Of a stretch of 19,708 nt of DNA, positions 1 to 6,647 are shown piece after piece. Made by a program: the position numbers and the translations under genes. The notes under the pieces are model-generated. The model was not told the origin of the DNA. It made no database searches and saw nothing but the letters and a program-made list of their open reading frames with translations. The stretch's first letter is position 1. The number at the start of each line of letters is the position of its first letter. This DNA comes from Desulfocarbo sp964620595 (GTDB lineage Bacteria > Desulfobacterota > Desulfarculia > Desulfarculales > Desulfarculaceae), in assembly GCA_964620595.1 (NCBI GenBank), contig CAZUHP010000054.1:1-19708 (forward strand), read 5' to 3'.

Positions 1-142
1 GCAATAGCCTGCGGCCGCGTCTGGTCCCAGCAGATGACCTTGGCAATCATCGGATCATAATAGGTCTCGACCACTGACCCCGCCGTCACGCCGCTGTCAA
101 CTCTCACGCCCGGCCCCGGCGGCACGTATATTAATAGCCAGC
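1..142 (-). pseudogene. Biotin carboxylase fragment, truncated at window edge and at an internal junction
   Basis: Read on the minus strand, this stretch encodes the C-terminal part of a biotin carboxylase domain, as found in the biotin-carboxylating subunit of acetyl-, propionyl- or other acyl-CoA carboxylases and pyruvate carboxylase. Visible motifs are PPGPGVRVDSGV followed by YYDPMIAKVICW and TRPQAI, which match the family pattern GPGVRVDSGV..YYDPMIAKLI.W...R..AI. The reading frame runs off the window at base 1. Upstream (towards higher coordinates) it stays open to about base 191, but similarity becomes doubtful beyond about 142 and there is no start codon for a whole protein. Codons such as TTA, ATA, TAT, ATT and AGA are used, unlike the G/C-ending codons of all neighbours. 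The fragment sits where mreC would be expected. It is either a horizontally acquired remnant or an assembly chimera. The homology is fairly sure; the biological status is open. Confidence 0.8.
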
Positions 143-198
143 GCGGAGCGCCAAAGGAGGCTCGTTCAGTGACCCTGCCCGGCCGGAGCCGTTAAGCC

Positions 199-744
199 AT
201 GCCCACCAGACGCCAGCCAGAGCTGTGGCCGCGGGTGGTGGCCACCTTGGTCATGGGCTTCATCCTCACCGTGTTCAGCACCACCCTCTTTGCCTGGTGG
301 GCGGTGGGGCCGGTGCGCCTGCAACCCATGATCGTGGTGGTGGTCTCGGCCGGCTTCCTGCTGCCCCTGGGCATCGGCGGGCTGTTGGTGCTGTTCCTGG
401 GCTATCTCAGCGACCTGCTCTCCGGCGGCATCCTGGGCCTGCAGCTCACCGCCTACATGGTGGTGTTCCTGGCCTGCGCCGTGGCCCAGCGCCAGATCGA
501 GGTGTACTCCTGGCCCCTGCAGATACTGGCGGTGGCGGTGATGAGCCTGGTGTTCCAGCTTCTGGTGGTGGGCGGGCTGATCCTGGTGCACCGGGGCCAG
601 ATGGTCCCGCCCAACCTGACCGCGGTGGTGGGGGCCCAGGCCGCGCTCAGCGCGCTCACCGCGCCGCTTTTCTTCTCCCTGCTGGAGGCCCTGGTGCGCC
701 TGGCGGTGCGCCTGTGGCCCAAGGAGCGCCACGCCGGCCCATGA
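199..744 (+). CDS. mreD: Rod shape-determining protein MreD
   Basis: A 181-residue, very hydrophobic inner-membrane protein of the elongasome, the complex with MreB, MreC, PBP2 and RodA that directs lateral wall synthesis. Several transmembrane segments are evident, at about residues 11-35, 42-72, 78-98, 105-133 and 140-165. The segment GYLSDLLSGGILGLQ around residues 70-84 is the typical MreD pattern of a conserved Asp followed by small residues. Length is close to the family norm of about 160-180. The ATG at 199 follows an in-frame stop at 193-195, with GGAG at 185-188 as a possible ribosome site. The stop overlaps the start of mrdA (ATGA, 741-744), so translation is probably coupled. mreB and mreC are not visible upstream, where foreign-looking DNA lies instead. 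The short in-frame stretch before the stop (169-195) could be the last codons of mreC, but this cannot be shown. Confidence 0.92.
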   Translation: MPTRRQPELWPRVVATLVMGFILTVFSTTLFAWWAVGPVRLQPMIVVVVSAGFLLPLGIGGLLVLFLGYLSDLLSGGILGLQLTAYMVVFLACAVAQRQIEVYSWPLQILAVAVMSLVFQLLVVGGLILVHRGQMVPPNLTAVVGAQAALSALTAPLFFSLLEALVRLAVRLWPKERHAGP

Positions 745-2702
745 AGATGTTCTCGCCCAAGAAGATGCGCCGCCACCCCCTGGGCCGGGCCCGGAGCTTC
801 GAGCCGGCCGAGTCGCCCCAGGTGCGGCGCATCCTTCTGGTCTCCGCCCTGGTGGTGGCCCTGCTCTTCAGCGTGTTGCTGGGCCGGCTGTGGTATCTCC
901 AGTTGCTGTTGGGCGAGTCCTTCCGCGCCCAGAGCGAGAACAACCGCATCCGCCTGGTGGACGTGCCGCCCCGGCGGGGGCTGATCTTCGACACCAAGGG
1001 CCGGCTCCTGGCCGACAACCGGCCGGCCTTCACCCTGGCGGTGGTGCCCGAGGACGTGCCGGACTGGGACCAGCTCACCCGCCGCCTGGAGAGCCTGGTG
1101 GGGGTGACCCCCGAGGAGATAAAACGCGCCCGCCGCGCCGCCCGGGGCCAGCCCCCCTTCAAGCCCATCCGCCTGCGCTCCCACCTGGACCGCCACCAAC
1201 TGGCCCTGGTGGAAACCTTCCGCTACGAGCTGCCCGGGGTCAAGGTCTTGGTGGAGTACCGGCGGGCCTACCTGGCGCCGGAGATCACCGCCCACGTGGT
1301 GGGCTATCTGGGCGAGATAAACCAGCGCGAGCTGGCCCGCCTGCCCCGCTCCCTCTACCGCCTGGGCGACTACGTGGGGCGCTACGGCCTGGAGGCCTCG
1401 CGGGAGCGGGTGCTGCACGGCCGGCGCGGGGCCAAGCAGGTGGAGGTGAACGCCCTGGGCCGGGAGCTGGCCGTGCTGGAGGAGGTGGAGGCCAGGCCGG
1501 GCCAGGACCTGGTGCTGTCCATAGACCTGGACCTGCAACGGGCCGCGGCCAAGGCCCTGGGCAACGAGGCCGGGGCGGTGGCGGCCATGAACCCCAAGAC
1601 CGGCGAGGTCTACTGCCTGTACTCCTCGCCCAGCTTCGACCAGAACGACTTCATCACCGGCCTCACCGCGGCCGAGTGGGAGGCGCTGGCCAAGGACGAG
1701 CGCCACCCCCTCAAGGACCGCGCCATCAGCGGGGTGTACCCCCCCGGCTCCACCTACAAGATCATCACCGCCGCCGCCGGCCTGCAGGAGGGGGTCATCA
1801 CCCCGGAAACCACCTTCTTCTGCTCGGGCCAGATACCCTTCGGCCGCCGCACCTACAAGTGCTGGGCCTACAAGAAGGGCGGCCACGGCCAGGTGAACCT
1901 GCACAAGGCCCTCAAGGAGTCCTGCGACGTCTACTTCTACAAGGTGGGCCTGCGCCTGGGGGTGGAGCGCCTGGCCAAGTACGCCCGGGCCTTTGGCCTG
2001 GGCCGCCCCACCGGGGTGCTCCTGCCCCACGAGGCCAGGGGCACGGTGCCGGACGGGCGCTGGAAGAAAAAGCGCTTCGGCGAGCCCTGGCAGGAGGGCG
2101 AGACCCTCAGCCTGGCCATCGGCCAGGGCTTCACCCAGGTCACCCCCCTGCAACTGGCGCGCATGGTCTCGGTGGTCGCCAACCGGGGCCGCCTGGTCAC
2201 CCCCACCCTGGTCAAGCAGGTGCTCCCCCCGGGCGCCTCCGAACCGGTGCCCGAGCCGCCCGGTATCTCGCGCCGGGTGCCGGTGGACCCCAAGTACCTG
2301 GAGGACATCCACCGGGGCCTGGTGGCGGTGGTCAACGAACCGGGCGGCACCGCCCGGCGGGCCCGCCTGCCCGGCATCACCGTGGCCGGCAAGACCGGCA
2401 CCGCCCAGGTGGTGAGCCTGGCCTTCTTCAAGTCCTTCGGCAAGGAGGACAAGGTGCCTTGGCGCTACCGCGACCACGCCCTCTTTGTGGGCTACGCCCC
2501 GGCCGAGGACCCCACCATCGCGGTGGCGGTGGTGGTGGAGCACGGCGGCCACGGCGGCTCGGACGCGGCCCCGGTGGCCCGGGCGGTGATGGCCGCCTAC
2601 TTCGGCCTGGACAAGATGAAACAGGCCGCCGGGCCCAAATCCCCGGCCGCCGCAGCCGGCCCCCGCCGCCTGGCCCGGGCCCGGGAGGGGGCCACCCCAT
2701 GA
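741..2702 (+). CDS. mrdA: Penicillin-binding protein 2 (peptidoglycan DD-transpeptidase)
   Basis: A 653-residue class B penicillin-binding protein that cross-links new peptidoglycan during elongation, working with the glycosyltransferase RodA. A short cytoplasmic N-terminus is followed by one transmembrane anchor at about residues 30-55. A pedestal domain (PPRRGLIFDTKGRLLADN at about 76-93) precedes the transpeptidase domain. The three active-site motifs are present: STYK with catalytic Ser337 and Lys340, SCD at 394-396 (the SxD form is usual in PBP2), and KTG at 551-553. Cysteines at about 361 and 374 flank a GHG motif, as in other delta-type PBP2s. The start is fixed by the ATGA overlap with mreD, and the end overlaps rodA in the same way (2699-2702). 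This three-gene order is standard. The C-terminal 25 residues are Ala/Pro/Arg-rich and probably disordered. Confidence 0.97.
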   Translation: MKMFSPKKMRRHPLGRARSFEPAESPQVRRILLVSALVVALLFSVLLGRLWYLQLLLGESFRAQSENNRIRLVDVPPRRGLIFDTKGRLLADNRPAFTLAVVPEDVPDWDQLTRRLESLVGVTPEEIKRARRAARGQPPFKPIRLRSHLDRHQLALVETFRYELPGVKVLVEYRRAYLAPEITAHVVGYLGEINQRELARLPRSLYRLGDYVGRYGLEASRERVLHGRRGAKQVEVNALGRELAVLEEVEARPGQDLVLSIDLDLQRAAAKALGNEAGAVAAMNPKTGEVYCLYSSPSFDQNDFITGLTAAEWEALAKDERHPLKDRAISGVYPPGSTYKIITAAAGLQEGVITPETTFFCSGQIPFGRRTYKCWAYKKGGHGQVNLHKALKESCDVYFYKVGLRLGVERLAKYARAFGLGRPTGVLLPHEARGTVPDGRWKKKRFGEPWQEGETLSLAIGQGFTQVTPLQLARMVSVVANRGRLVTPTLVKQVLPPGASEPVPEPPGISRRVPVDPKYLEDIHRGLVAVVNEPGGTARRARLPGITVAGKTGTAQVVSLAFFKSFGKEDKVPWRYRDHALFVGYAPAEDPTIAVAVVVEHGGHGGSDAAPVARAVMAAYFGLDKMKQAAGPKSPAAAAGPRRLARAREGATP

Positions 2703-3805
2703 TAGACCGCCGCCTGGTCACCAGTTTCGACTGGCCCCTGCTGGGGCTGCTCTGCCTGCTGGCCGCGGCCGGGGCGGTGAACCTCTACAGCGCGGCCAGC
2801 TCCTTTGCCCAGGCCGGCACCCCCGTCTTCCTGAAACAGCTCTACTGGTTCGGCCTGGGCCTGGGCGCCATGCTGGCCGTGGCCATGATCGGCTACCAGC
2901 GCCTGGATTTCTTGGCCTACGCCATATACGGCCTGGTGGTGCTGGCCCTGGCCGCGGTGCTGGTGTGGGGCAAGGTGGTGGGCGGCTCCCAGCGCTGGCT
3001 GGCCCTGGGGCCCCTGGTGGTCCAGCCCTCGGAGATGGCCCGCTTCGCGGTCATCCTGGTCCTGGCCCACTACTTCCACCACCGCGACCAGGACGAACCC
3101 TATACCCTGCGCCAGCTCTGGCTGCCGGTGCTCCTGGTGCTCCTGCCCGCGGTCCTCATCCTCAAGCAGCCCGACCTGGGCACCGCCCTGCTGGTCATCA
3201 TCGTGGGCGCCAGCATCATCCTGGTCAACGGCGTGCGCCTCACCTCCCTGGCCATGGCCACCGGCGCGGTGGTGGGCGTGCTGCCCGTGGCCTGGGGCTT
3301 TCTCAAGGACTACCAGAAACGCCGCATCTTCAGCTTCCTCGACCCGGAGTCCGACCCCCTGGGCGCGGCCTACCACCTGATCCAGTCCAAGATAGCGGTG
3401 GGCTCGGGCCAGTTCTGGGGCAAGGGCTTCATGGCCGGCACCCAGAGCCAGCTCCATTTCCTCCCCGAGCAGCACACCGACTTCGCCTTCAGCGTGCTGG
3501 CCGAGGAGTGGGGCTTCATAGGCGCGATGCTGGTCCTGGTCCTGCTGGCCGCGGTGGTGTACCGCGGCCTGTGGCACGCCCTCAGGGCCAAGGACCGCCT
3601 GGGCATGCTGGTGGTGACCGGCGCGGTGGCCAGCATCTTCTGGCCCACGGTCATCAACACCGGCATGGTCCTGGGCCTGTTCCCGGTGGTGGGTATCCCC
3701 CTGCCCTTCATCTCCTATGGCGGCTCCTCCATGATCACCACCATGGCCACCATCGGCCTGATCCAGGGCGTGGCCATGCGGCGCTACGTATTCCACCGCC
3801 ACTAG
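2699..3805 (+). CDS. rodA: RodA, SEDS-family peptidoglycan glycosyltransferase
   Basis: A 368-residue polytopic membrane protein of the SEDS family. RodA polymerises lipid II into glycan strands that PBP2 cross-links. About ten hydrophobic segments are visible. Family signatures include QRWLALGPLVVQPSEMAR at about 98-115, KQPDLGTALL at about 156-165, and FLPEQHTDFAFSVLAEE at about 254-270. Asp261 of the latter corresponds to the catalytic Asp of RodA (Asp262 in E. coli). The C-terminal GIPLPFISYGGSSM is also diagnostic. The ATG at 2699 overlaps the mrdA stop, which implies translational coupling. rodA is the last gene of the operon. Directly after the stop comes a G-rich repeat and a short T run at 3850-3855, with no convincing hairpin terminator. 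Confidence 0.97.
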   Translation: MIDRRLVTSFDWPLLGLLCLLAAAGAVNLYSAASSFAQAGTPVFLKQLYWFGLGLGAMLAVAMIGYQRLDFLAYAIYGLVVLALAAVLVWGKVVGGSQRWLALGPLVVQPSEMARFAVILVLAHYFHHRDQDEPYTLRQLWLPVLLVLLPAVLILKQPDLGTALLVIIVGASIILVNGVRLTSLAMATGAVVGVLPVAWGFLKDYQKRRIFSFLDPESDPLGAAYHLIQSKIAVGSGQFWGKGFMAGTQSQLHFLPEQHTDFAFSVLAEEWGFIGAMLVLVLLAAVVYRGLWHALRAKDRLGMLVVTGAVASIFWPTVINTGMVLGLFPVVGIPLPFISYGGSSMITTMATIGLIQGVAMRRYVFHRH

Positions 3806-3847
3806 GGCGACGGGGGGCGACGGGGGGCGGGCGACGGGGGGGCGGCC
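3805..3847 (+). repeat. G-rich GGGCGACGGGGG repeat, copy 1
   Basis: About three imperfect units of GGGCGACGGGGG start at the rodA stop codon. The same motif recurs at 11145-11196, 17028-17061, 18661-18709 and, as its complement, 18021-18083 and 19621-19706. Runs of four to seven G on one strand could form G-quadruplexes. Function is unknown. Confidence 0.85.
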
Positions 3848-4311
3848 GCTTTTTTCCTCCTGCCGCCATTGGGTTGCGGGTGCGGTCTTGGTCTGGGGCC
3901 GGGGGTTTTAAGGCTTGCCTTCGCCCCTTGGATCGTGATACTGAAAAAATGTTCCACCGTTCAGCGGAGGATGAGAGCGGCGCCAGCCGGTGTCTGTGAG
4001 GGAAGGGCCCGTCCCTTGCCTGCCCCACGGACCACCGGTATGCTGCCCCGCCGCCCGGGCCGGCCCGAGGAGCCGGTAAGGGGCCCTTGGAGCAGGGGCC
4101 ACGCCTGAAGGGGCCACCGGCAGAAGAAGGGCCATCGCCCTGTGAAAGGGGCCGGGGCCTTGAGGGGCCGGGGGCCGGGACCAGGGCGGGAAGCCTGGAG
4201 GCGGGGGTGGCCGGAGCCGCCGGTACGGCGCGCCTTCCCTGCCCGTTGCCCATGAGGGGGAGGCTGCGGCCGGACCGAGAGCCTGCACCCATAAGCAGTT
4301 AGGAGGACCCC
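3848..4311 (+). other. Gene-free stretch with structured leader upstream of bactofilin
   Basis: I see no credible gene here on either strand; open frames have the composition of GC-rich noise. The stretch holds a T run (3850-3855), a promoter candidate (3915-3942) and a leader rich in self-complementary blocks. Examples are AAGGG/CCCTT near 4003-4017, GCCGGT (about 4072) pairing with ACCGGC (about 4117), and GGGGCC repeated with a 15-base period around 4080-4116. I compared it by eye with RNase P RNA, SRP RNA, tmRNA and the common riboswitch cores and found no match. It could be a long 5' leader of the bactofilin gene or a separate RNA. Confidence 0.4.
3915..3942 (+). promoter_or_regulatory. 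Candidate sigma70-type promoter ahead of bactofilin
   Basis: TTGCCT (3915-3920), a 16-base spacer and GATACT (3937-3942) lie in a locally AT-richer patch followed by an A run. Transcription would begin near 3949, giving a leader of about 360 bases before the bactofilin start. Confidence 0.45.
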
Positions 4312-4704
4312 GTGGCCAGACGCCGAAAAGAGGGGGAAGTCACCGTGTTTCTGGGGGGAGACAGCACCATCGAGGGCGCGCTGAACTTTTCGGGCCAGGC
4401 CCGCCTGGATGGTGCCTTCAAGGGTGAGATCCAGGGCTCCGGCACCCTGCTCATAGGGCCGGCCGCCCAGGTCCAGGCCGACATCCAGGCCGTCAGCGTC
4501 ATCATCAGCGGCGAGGTGATCGGCGACGTGACCGCCAGCGAGCGCATCGAACTGCGCGCGCCCGGCAAGCTCAAGGGCAACATCAACGCCCCCCTGGTGG
4601 TGATGGACGAAGGCGTGCTGTTCGAGGGCCATTGCTCCATGGCCGGCGAGGAGGCCAAGGAGCGCGCCCCCAAGATCACCCTGTTGGCCTCGAGCGACCA
4701 ATAA
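4312..4704 (+). CDS. Bactofilin (polymer-forming cytoskeletal protein)
   Basis: A 130-residue bactofilin, a small protein that self-assembles without nucleotide into filaments at the membrane, where it helps position wall-modifying or polarity factors. The core from about residue 12 to 105 is a right-handed beta-helix of short repeats. It shows the family pattern of TxxxGxLxFxG.xxxDG.xxGxI near residues 18-40, then regularly spaced Gly and Ile/Val (LLIGPAAQVQADI, VIISGEVIGDV, IELRAPGKLKGNI). The N-terminus is basic (ARRRKEG) and the C-terminus short and charged, as usual. The start is GTG with a strong AGGAGG at 4301-4306, five bases away. It lies between the rod-shape operon and the ATP synthase operon and ends before its own terminator. 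A role in cell shape is likely from the family and context. Confidence 0.92.
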   Translation: MARRRKEGEVTVFLGGDSTIEGALNFSGQARLDGAFKGEIQGSGTLLIGPAAQVQADIQAVSVIISGEVIGDVTASERIELRAPGKLKGNINAPLVVMDEGVLFEGHCSMAGEEAKERAPKITLLASSDQ

Positions 4705-4718
4705 GACCTGTACCACCA

Positions 4719-4774
4719 GGCGCCCGGCTGGGAAAAAAGCCGGGCGCCGCCGCGACGCCCATCGCGGCATTTTT
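4719..4774 (+). terminator. Rho-independent terminator after bactofilin
   Basis: There are two successive hairpins. The first is a perfect 11-bp stem, GGCGCCCGGCT (4719-4729) with AGCCGGGCGCC (4738-4748). The second is a 7-bp stem, GCCGCGA (4749-4755) with TCGCGGC (4762-4768), followed within two bases by five T (4770-4774). The second looks like the terminator proper. Confidence 0.8.
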
Positions 4775-4852
4775 GGGAACCTTTTTTGTGAAATGCGGTT
4801 CAAGTGGGGCCCGGCAAGGGGCGGCAAGGGGCCCCGCGACAAAAAAATTTCT

Positions 4853-4881
4853 TTGACACCGGGCTGTAAATATTGTAGAAG
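4853..4881 (+). promoter_or_regulatory. Promoter of the ATP synthase operon
   Basis: A perfect -35 box TTGACA (4853-4858), a 17-base spacer and TAGAAG (4876-4881) lie just downstream of an A/T-rich run at 4841-4850. The predicted start is near 4888, leaving a leader of about 180 bases before the first gene at 5069. It is the clearest sigma70-type promoter in the window. Confidence 0.75.
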
Positions 4882-4887
4882 GGCGCA

Positions 4888-5068
4888 GCTTGCTTTTTTG
4901 GGCACAAGCGGGGTGGGCGAAGTGCCGGGCATGGGGGATGGTGGCTTGTGAACCTCCCGGCGCGGCCCAGTTTCAGGCAAGCGCGCCTTTTCACAAGTTA
5001 ACAGATAGACAGTCTAAACCAAAGCAGGCACAGGGGCGAGTCACCGCCCTTAATGGAGTGCGAGGTCC
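4888..5068 (+). other. 5' leader of the ATP synthase operon with inverted repeat
   Basis: Within this untranslated leader CTTGTGAA (4945-4952) is perfectly complementary to TTCACAAG (4990-4997), with 37 bases between. The right arm continues as TTCACAAGTTA, an 11-mer that recurs at 14122-14132 just ahead of the zapB promoter. It may be an RNA stem or a pair of protein-binding half-sites. No open reading frame of note is seen. Confidence 0.4.
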
Positions 5069-5503
5069 ATGGTCAGCATAGATATTAACGCCTCCCTGTT
5101 CTGGCAGATTGCCAACTTCCTGGTACTGATGGTGGCCCTTAACTTCCTCCTCTACAAGCCCATCCGCGGCATGCTCCGCCAGCGGGCCGAGAAGATGGCC
5201 CAGCTCAACGGCGAGATCACCGCGTCCAAGGAAGGGGCCAAGTCCAAGGAGGAGGAGCTGGAGGCCCGGCGGGCCGAGGCCCGCCGCCAGGGCCTGGCCA
5301 CGGCCGAGGAGATGAAGGCCGAAGGAAGGGCCAAGGAACGCGAGATCATCGAGGCCGCCACCAAGGAGATGGAGGAGGCGGTGGCCAAGGTGCGGGCCGA
5401 GATCCAGGCCGAGATCGGCCAGGCCCGCGACCAGCTGAAGCAGGAGGTCCAGTCCTTTGGCAAGGAGCTGGCCCAGAAGATCCTGGGAAGGAGCATCCAG
5501 TAA
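5069..5503 (+). CDS. atpX: ATP synthase F0 subunit b'
   Basis: A 144-residue b-type subunit that forms, with AtpF, the peripheral stalk linking the membrane F0 sector to the F1 head. A single N-terminal membrane helix (about residues 9-29, FWQIANFLVLMVALNFLLYKP) has the typical Tyr-Lys-Pro-Ile exit. It is followed by a long charged coiled coil of Glu/Lys/Ala/Arg and a C-terminal LAQKILGRSI, the usual delta-contacting end. Bacteria with paired b'/b genes assemble a heterodimer. The ATG at 5069 is preceded by GAGG at 5062-5065. The stop overlaps the next start (TAATG, 5501-5505). It is the first gene of the operon. The annotation as b' rather than b rests on its first position and lack of a signal-like N-terminus. 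Confidence 0.93.
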   Translation: MVSIDINASLFWQIANFLVLMVALNFLLYKPIRGMLRQRAEKMAQLNGEITASKEGAKSKEEELEARRAEARRQGLATAEEMKAEGRAKEREIIEAATKEMEEAVAKVRAEIQAEIGQARDQLKQEVQSFGKELAQKILGRSIQ

Positions 5504-6099
5504 TGGGTCGGAAAAACCGCATGCGCTGGGTCTTGAGCGGGGCCGCCGGCTTGTTGGTGTTGGCCGCCTCGGTGGCCCTGGCTTCCGAGGGCGGGGGAGA
5601 GGCTGCCCACCACGGCCTGCCCTGGGAAGACTTCATCTACCGTTGCATCAACTTCGGCATCCTCTTGGCGGCCGTGATCTTCCTGCTGCGCAAGCCCCTC
5701 AGCTCCGCGCTCAAGAGCAGGGTGGAGAACATCAAGGAGGAGCTGGCCGAGCTGGAGGCCAAGCGCGAGGAGGCCCGCCGCCAGTACGCCGAGATCGAAA
5801 AGCGCCTCGCCGACGCCGAGGGCGAGCGGGAAGCCATCCTGGCCGAGTTTCGCCAGCAGGGCGAGCGCGAGTACGAGAAGATACTGGACAACGCCAAGGC
5901 CTTGGCCGAGCGCATCAAGGCCCAGGCCCAGTTCACCATTGAGCAGGAGACCAACCAGGCCAAGGCCGAGCTGCGCCGGGAGGTGGCAGAGCTTTCCGCC
6001 AGCGTGGCCGAGGACCTGTTGAAGCAGAACATAACCGCCGAGGACCAGGCCCGACTGGTGGGTGAGTATCTGGCCAAGGTACAGCAGGAGGTACAGTGA
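5503..6099 (+). CDS. atpF: ATP synthase F0 subunit b
   Basis: A 198-residue second b-type subunit and partner of the preceding b' in the peripheral stalk. The N-terminus carries an extra hydrophobic, signal-like stretch (about residues 8-27, ending ALAS), followed by a Gly/Glu/His linker. The family membrane helix follows at about 43-63 (FIYRCINFGILLAAVIFLLRKP). A long helical arm rich in Glu, Lys, Arg and Ala runs to the end, closing with LLKQNITAEDQARLVGEYL, the region that binds delta. This longer form with an N-terminal signal-like segment is common in Desulfobacterota. The start overlaps the previous stop by one base and the end overlaps the atpH GTG (GTGA, 6096-6099), so the genes are tightly coupled. 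Confidence 0.95.
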   Translation: MGRKNRMRWVLSGAAGLLVLAASVALASEGGGEAAHHGLPWEDFIYRCINFGILLAAVIFLLRKPLSSALKSRVENIKEELAELEAKREEARRQYAEIEKRLADAEGEREAILAEFRQQGEREYEKILDNAKALAERIKAQAQFTIEQETNQAKAELRREVAELSASVAEDLLKQNITAEDQARLVGEYLAKVQQEVQ

Positions 6100-6647
6100 C
6101 CAACTCCATTGTCGCCAAACGCTACGCCAAGGCCCTGCTGGAGCTGGGCAGGGATGACGGCAACATTGAGAAGTACGGCCAGGAGCTGGCCGACATGGTC
6201 GGCCTCTTGGACCAGGCGCCGGAACTGGAGCAGGTGCTCAGCAACCCGGGCTTCGATCTGGACGAGCGCAAGGCCGTCCTGACCAAGGTCCTGGAGAAGA
6301 TGAGCCCCAGCCCCATGGTGGCCAACTTCTACAAGCTTTTGATGGACCGCGGCCGCATTGGCGAGCTTCGGGGCATCCAGGCCGTGTACAGCAAGCTCCT
6401 GGACGAGGCCCAGGGCATCACCCGCGCCGAGGTGACCACCGCCGCCGCGCTCAAGGAAGAGGAGATCCAGAAACTCAAGGACTCCTTGAAGGCGGTGGCC
6501 GGTCGCGAGGTTCACATAGAAGTCAAAGAGGATCCCAGCCTGATTGGCGGCCTCAAGGCACGGATCGGCGATCTGGTGCTGGACGGCTCGGTCAAGACTC
6601 AGCTGGAGAGCTTAAAAGATTCCTTGAGAAGGGGTGAGTACGCCTAA
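6096..6647 (+). CDS. atpH: ATP synthase F1 subunit delta
   Basis: A 183-residue delta (OSCP-like) subunit that caps the F1 alpha3beta3 head and ties it to the b'/b stalk. The N-terminal six-helix domain begins SIVAKRYAKALLELG and includes NFYKLLMDRGRIGELRGI near residues 71-88. The C-terminal domain shows the conserved DPSLIGGLKARIGDLVLDGSVKTQLESL at about 146-173, read here in parts: DPSLIGGL, RIGDLVLDGSV. The start is GTG at 6096 with a strong AGGAGG at 6086-6091. The alternative ATG codons lie too far inside the conserved domain. The stop overlaps the atpA start by one base (TAATG, 6645-6649). The length is normal. Confidence 0.96.
   Translation: MTNSIVAKRYAKALLELGRDDGNIEKYGQELADMVGLLDQAPELEQVLSNPGFDLDERKAVLTKVLEKMSPSPMVANFYKLLMDRGRIGELRGIQAVYSKLLDEAQGITRAEVTTAAALKEEEIQKLKDSLKAVAGREVHIEVKEDPSLIGGLKARIGDLVLDGSVKTQLESLKDSLRRGEYA

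Noticed and set aside
453..2552. A 699-residue open frame on the minus strand opposite mreD and mrdA
   Set aside because: It lies antisense to a clear PBP2 gene, is full of His, Gln, Gly and Ala runs and has no recognisable domain; long antisense frames are expected at this GC content.
3842..3855. A terminator for the rod operon at GCGGCCGC followed by a T run
   Set aside because: The palindrome allows only a tiny stem without a loop, so it is not a convincing intrinsic terminator.
4087..4302. A short plus-strand open frame ahead of bactofilin
   Set aside because: Its product is Gly/Pro/Arg-rich noise, it has no ribosome site, and the DNA shows RNA-like complementarity instead of codon structure.
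3949..4311. RNase P RNA, tmRNA, SRP RNA or a cobalamin riboswitch upstream of bactofilin
   Set aside because: None of the universally conserved blocks (for example GAGGAAAGTCC of RNase P RNA or the B12 box) is present.
4876..4881. A Rex operator overlapping the atp promoter
   Set aside because: The sequence TGTAAATATTGTA is AT-rich but not a palindrome with TTGT and ACAA arms, so it does not meet the known operator pattern.
3961..4980. A 339-residue open frame on the minus strand across bactofilin and its flanks
   Set aside because: It covers the well-supported bactofilin gene, the terminator and the atp promoter in antisense, and has low-complexity composition without a domain.
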